From an uncultured Bacilli bacterium (GTDB lineage: Bacteria; Bacillota_I; Bacilli_A; RF39; UBA660), in assembly GCA_947628325.1 (NCBI GenBank), contig CANQZL010000075.1, positions 1 to 7,509 of the forward strand: a stretch of 7,509 nucleotides of DNA. Direction: 5' to 3'. The position numbers were made by a program, and so were the translations under genes. How positions within the stretch are numbered: the first letter of the stretch is position 1; every line of letters starts with the position of its first letter. The notes under the pieces are model-generated. The model did not search any database. It had not been told where the DNA came from and was given only the letters and a program-made list of their open reading frames with translations. Below, in pieces: positions 5,859 through 7,509 of the stretch.

Positions 5859-7187
5859 ATGGATATAAAGTATTATAGTGTAACAGCTTTAAATAGAGCT
5901 ATTAAAAATATGTTTGATAGTAAACCAGAACTTAATAGAGTATATATTAAGGGTGAAATAAGTAATTTTAAACATCATACAAGAGGGCATTTATATTTTA
6001 CTTTAAAAGATGAAAATAGTCGTATTTCAGCTGTTATGTTTGCTTCTAGTGCTACTAAAATACATTTTGAACCAGAAGATGGAATGAAAGTATTAGTAAG
6101 TGGACGTGTAACAGTTTATGAAGCAACTGGAGGATACCAAATATATGTTGATACTATGGATTTAGATGGAATTGGTAACCTTTATTTAGAATATGAAAAA
6201 TTAAAAAAGAAATTAGAAGCTGAAGGCTTATTTAGCATAGAACATAAAAAGCCAATACCAAAATTTCCTAAAAGAATAGGTATTATTACAGCTCCAACAG
6301 GAGCTGCTATAAGAGATATCTTAAGTACAATTAAAAGACGCTATCCGATATGTGAAACAATTTTATTTCCAGCATTAGTTCAAGGTGTAGGAGCTAAAGA
6401 AAGTATTGTTGAACAATTAAATAGAGCTCAAGATTTCGCTTTAGATGTTATTATCTGTGGTCGTGGTGGTGGTTCAATTGAAGATTTATGGGCCTTTAAT
6501 GAAGAAGTAGTTGCTCGAGCAATTTATGATTCTAAAATACCAGTAATAAGTGCTGTTGGACATGAAATAGATTTTACAATAGCTGATTTTGTTGCTGATT
6601 TACGAGCCCCAACCCCAACAGGAGCAGCCGAAATGGCTGTGCCTAACTTAGTAGATTTACAGACTTTAATAAACCAATATATTATTAGATTAAATGAAAA
6701 TATTAAAAATATAATTAATTTTAATAAAAAAAGAGTTGATAATTTAAAAAATTCTTATGTTTTAAAAAATCCTTTAGCATTATATGAAGCTAAAGAACAA
6801 AAATTAGATAGTTATATTGATCGTTTAAATAAAATAATACTAAGTATTTTAAATGATTATAAAGTTCGTTTAAATAATATAAAAAATAATTATGTTTTAA
6901 AAAATCCTTTAGCAACTTATGAATTAAAAAAAGAAAAACTTAATAATTATATAACTATTTTAAAAAAGAATATATTAAATACAATAGAAAGTAATAAACA
7001 TCGTTATGAAATTATAATTAATAAGTTGGAATTATTAAATCCCTTGAATATTTTAAGTAAAGGATATAGTTTAGTTACTATTAATGGAGTAACTATAAAA
7101 GATAGTAGTAAATTAAATGTAAATGATACAATAAATATTAAAATGCATAAAGGAAATGTAAAAGCTGTAGTAAAGGAGATTGAATAA
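5859..7187 (+). CDS. xseA: Exodeoxyribonuclease VII large subunit
   Basis: A cytoplasmic protein of 442 residues (E. coli XseA is 456). It is the catalytic subunit of exonuclease VII, which degrades single-stranded DNA from both ends in repair and mismatch correction. The N-terminal OB-fold (about 1-100) includes VYIKGEISNFKHHTRGHLYF. The catalytic core has KRIGIITAPTGAAIRDIL (138-155), CGRGGGSIEDLWAFNEE (200-216) and SAVGHEIDFTIADFVADLRA (231-250), then PTPTGAAE. D153, R202, H235 and D238 match the residues proposed as catalytic in E. coli XseA (D155, R205, H238, D241). A long helical region (about 265-400) contains units 45 residues apart, and a small C-terminal domain (LSKGYSLV onwards) follows. 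The start is ATG 5859, with GGTGA four bases upstream. xseB begins one base after the stop codon, giving a two-gene operon. Confidence 0.97.
   Translation: MDIKYYSVTALNRAIKNMFDSKPELNRVYIKGEISNFKHHTRGHLYFTLKDENSRISAVMFASSATKIHFEPEDGMKVLVSGRVTVYEATGGYQIYVDTMDLDGIGNLYLEYEKLKKKLEAEGLFSIEHKKPIPKFPKRIGIITAPTGAAIRDILSTIKRRYPICETILFPALVQGVGAKESIVEQLNRAQDFALDVIICGRGGGSIEDLWAFNEEVVARAIYDSKIPVISAVGHEIDFTIADFVADLRAPTPTGAAEMAVPNLVDLQTLINQYIIRLNENIKNIINFNKKRVDNLKNSYVLKNPLALYEAKEQKLDSYIDRLNKIILSILNDYKVRLNNIKNNYVLKNPLATYELKKEKLNNYITILKKNILNTIESNKHRYEIIINKLELLNPLNILSKGYSLVTINGVTIKDSSKLNVNDTINIKMHKGNVKAVVKEIE
6755..7046 (+). repeat. 45-codon tandem repeat in the helical region of xseA
   Basis: The 25 bases at 6755-6779 recur exactly at 6890-6914, 135 bases (45 codons) later. 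The surrounding protein is similar too: YVLKNPLALYEAKEQKLDSY and YVLKNPLATYELKKEKLNNY. A third, degenerate unit carries NPL at residues 394-396, exactly 45 after the second (349-351) and 90 after the first (304-306). XseA proteins are known to have a variable helical/coiled-coil arm that carries the XseB contacts, so the repeat probably sets the arm length. Confidence 0.85.
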
Positions 7188-7188
7188 A

Positions 7189-7416
7189 ATGGCTGAAGCA
7201 AAAAAAGAAAAAACATTTGAAGAAAATTTAGTAGAATTAGAAAGTATTGTTAAAGAATTAGAAGCAGGAGTAGACTTAGATAAAGCAATAGCTAAATATA
7301 GTGATGCTATGAAATTAGCTAAATCTTGTAGTGATAAGTTAAACAATGCTACTGAAAAAGTTAATCAAATATTAAAAGAAAACGGCGTTTTAGAAGATTT
7401 TGAATTGGAAGAATAA
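7189..7416 (+). CDS. xseB: Exodeoxyribonuclease VII small subunit
   Basis: A protein of 75 residues (E. coli XseB is 80) that binds XseA in several copies to form active exonuclease VII. It has the family pattern: TFEENLVELESIVKELEAG, then DLDKAIAKYSDAMKLAKSC, then two-helix packing ending in an acidic tail (EDFELEE). It is all-helical with no membrane segment. The start is ATG 7189, with a strong SD, AAAGGAG (7172-7178), inside the end of xseA. The intergenic gap is a single base, so the two are co-transcribed and probably translationally linked. A TTG nine bases upstream is in frame but lies too close to the SD. Confidence 0.96.
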   Translation: MAEAKKEKTFEENLVELESIVKELEAGVDLDKAIAKYSDAMKLAKSCSDKLNNATEKVNQILKENGVLEDFELEE

Positions 7417-7430
7417 ATCTTCTTTTTTTT
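7392..7430 (+). terminator. Intrinsic terminator of xseAB
   Basis: AGAAGATTT (7392-7400) and AAATCTTCT (7415-7423) form a perfect 9-base-pair stem, followed by a T-run to 7430. A smaller stem, GAAGA/TCTTC (7408-7412 with 7418-7422), uses the same 3' arm. The xseB stop codon (7414-7416) lies at the loop/3' arm junction. Confidence 0.82.
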
Positions 7431-7438
7431 ATTCGTTG

Positions 7439-7447
7439 TGTTATAAT
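7439..7447 (+). promoter_or_regulatory. Extended -10 promoter of the downstream gene
   Basis: TGTTATAAT is a perfect extended -10, identical to that of the Tam41-like gene. The -35 region overlaps the terminator T-run and has no good match. Transcription would start near 7454. Confidence 0.7.
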
Positions 7448-7474
7448 AAAAATATAAGAATATGAGGTGTAAGA

Positions 7475-7509
7475 ATGGCTAATAAAAAAGAGAAAAAAGT
7501 TAAAGAAGT
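7475..7509 (+). CDS. Start of an unidentified lysine-rich protein (partial)
   Basis: ATG 7475 has a good SD, GAGGTG (7464-7469), five bases upstream and a promoter behind it. Only 11 codons are visible (MANKKEKKVKE) before the window ends. A basic, lysine-rich N-terminus is all that can be said; no family can be assigned. The ATG at 7462 is not a rival because its frame stops after six codons. Confidence 0.7.
   Translation, partial: MANKKEKKVKE

Noticed and set aside
6755..6914. CRISPR-like direct repeat
   Set aside because: There are only two copies. Both lie in frame within xseA and encode a repeated helical unit.
7180..7188. TTG at 7180 as the xseB start
   Set aside because: It is immediately next to the AAAGGAG SD. 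ATG 7189 has proper spacing and the usual N-terminus.
507..7416. Possible genetic code change (AGG or TGA reassigned)
   Set aside because: I found only two in-frame AGG codons (879 and 1212, both in the HD gene) and no in-frame CGG. Methionine uses ATG and tryptophan TGG throughout, so low GC explains the rarity. AGG-to-Met lineages would use AGG often.

Overview
The window is a compact, AT-rich piece of a low-GC Gram-positive chromosome. It is most likely from an uncultured member of the Bacilli or a relative near the Mollicutes. The reasons are the purine-rich Shine-Dalgarno (SD) sites, the consensus TATAAT -10 boxes, a T-box leader, short intergenic gaps and TAA as the only stop codon among the six complete genes. 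Tryptophan is encoded by TGG and no gene needs TGA read through, so this is the standard bacterial code and not Mycoplasma code 4. The taxon is an inference from style and gene content only.

Layout. Bases 1-186 (minus strand) hold the N-terminus of a GspE/PilB/ComGA-type secretion ATPase. It is divergent from everything else and has its own promoter. Bases 255-503 hold a plus-strand promoter and a T-box leader with a GTA (valine) specifier codon. The leader controls an HD-domain protein gene (507-1244) that overlaps valS (1225-3780) by 20 bases. A gene for an unrecognised membrane-anchored or lipoprotein-like protein follows (3854-4753). Next is a bacterial homologue of the mitochondrial CDP-diacylglycerol synthase Tam41/Mmp37 (4880-5794). 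Then comes the exonuclease VII operon xseA-xseB (5859-7187 and 7189-7416), and finally the first 11 codons of a lysine-rich gene (from 7475).

How it works together. The units are mostly independent: T-box/HD/valS, the orphan, tam41-like, xseAB, and the next gene. Each is closed by a hairpin plus T-run and most are opened by a recognisable -10 box. In all four terminated units the stop codon of the last gene lies inside the terminator hairpin. Three of the promoters carry the extended TGnTATAAT form.

The points most worth a second look are these. The T-box expression platform has a 3' arm that can pair with the SD of the first gene, and its terminator-like hairpin encloses the antiterminator instead of competing with it. 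An HD-domain gene is the first gene under valine-tRNA control. A Tam41-type enzyme occurs in a bacterium. Three NPL-centred units occur exactly 45 residues apart in the XseA helical region. I see no mobile element, CRISPR array, tRNA or rRNA. No wholly new multi-gene system is evident.
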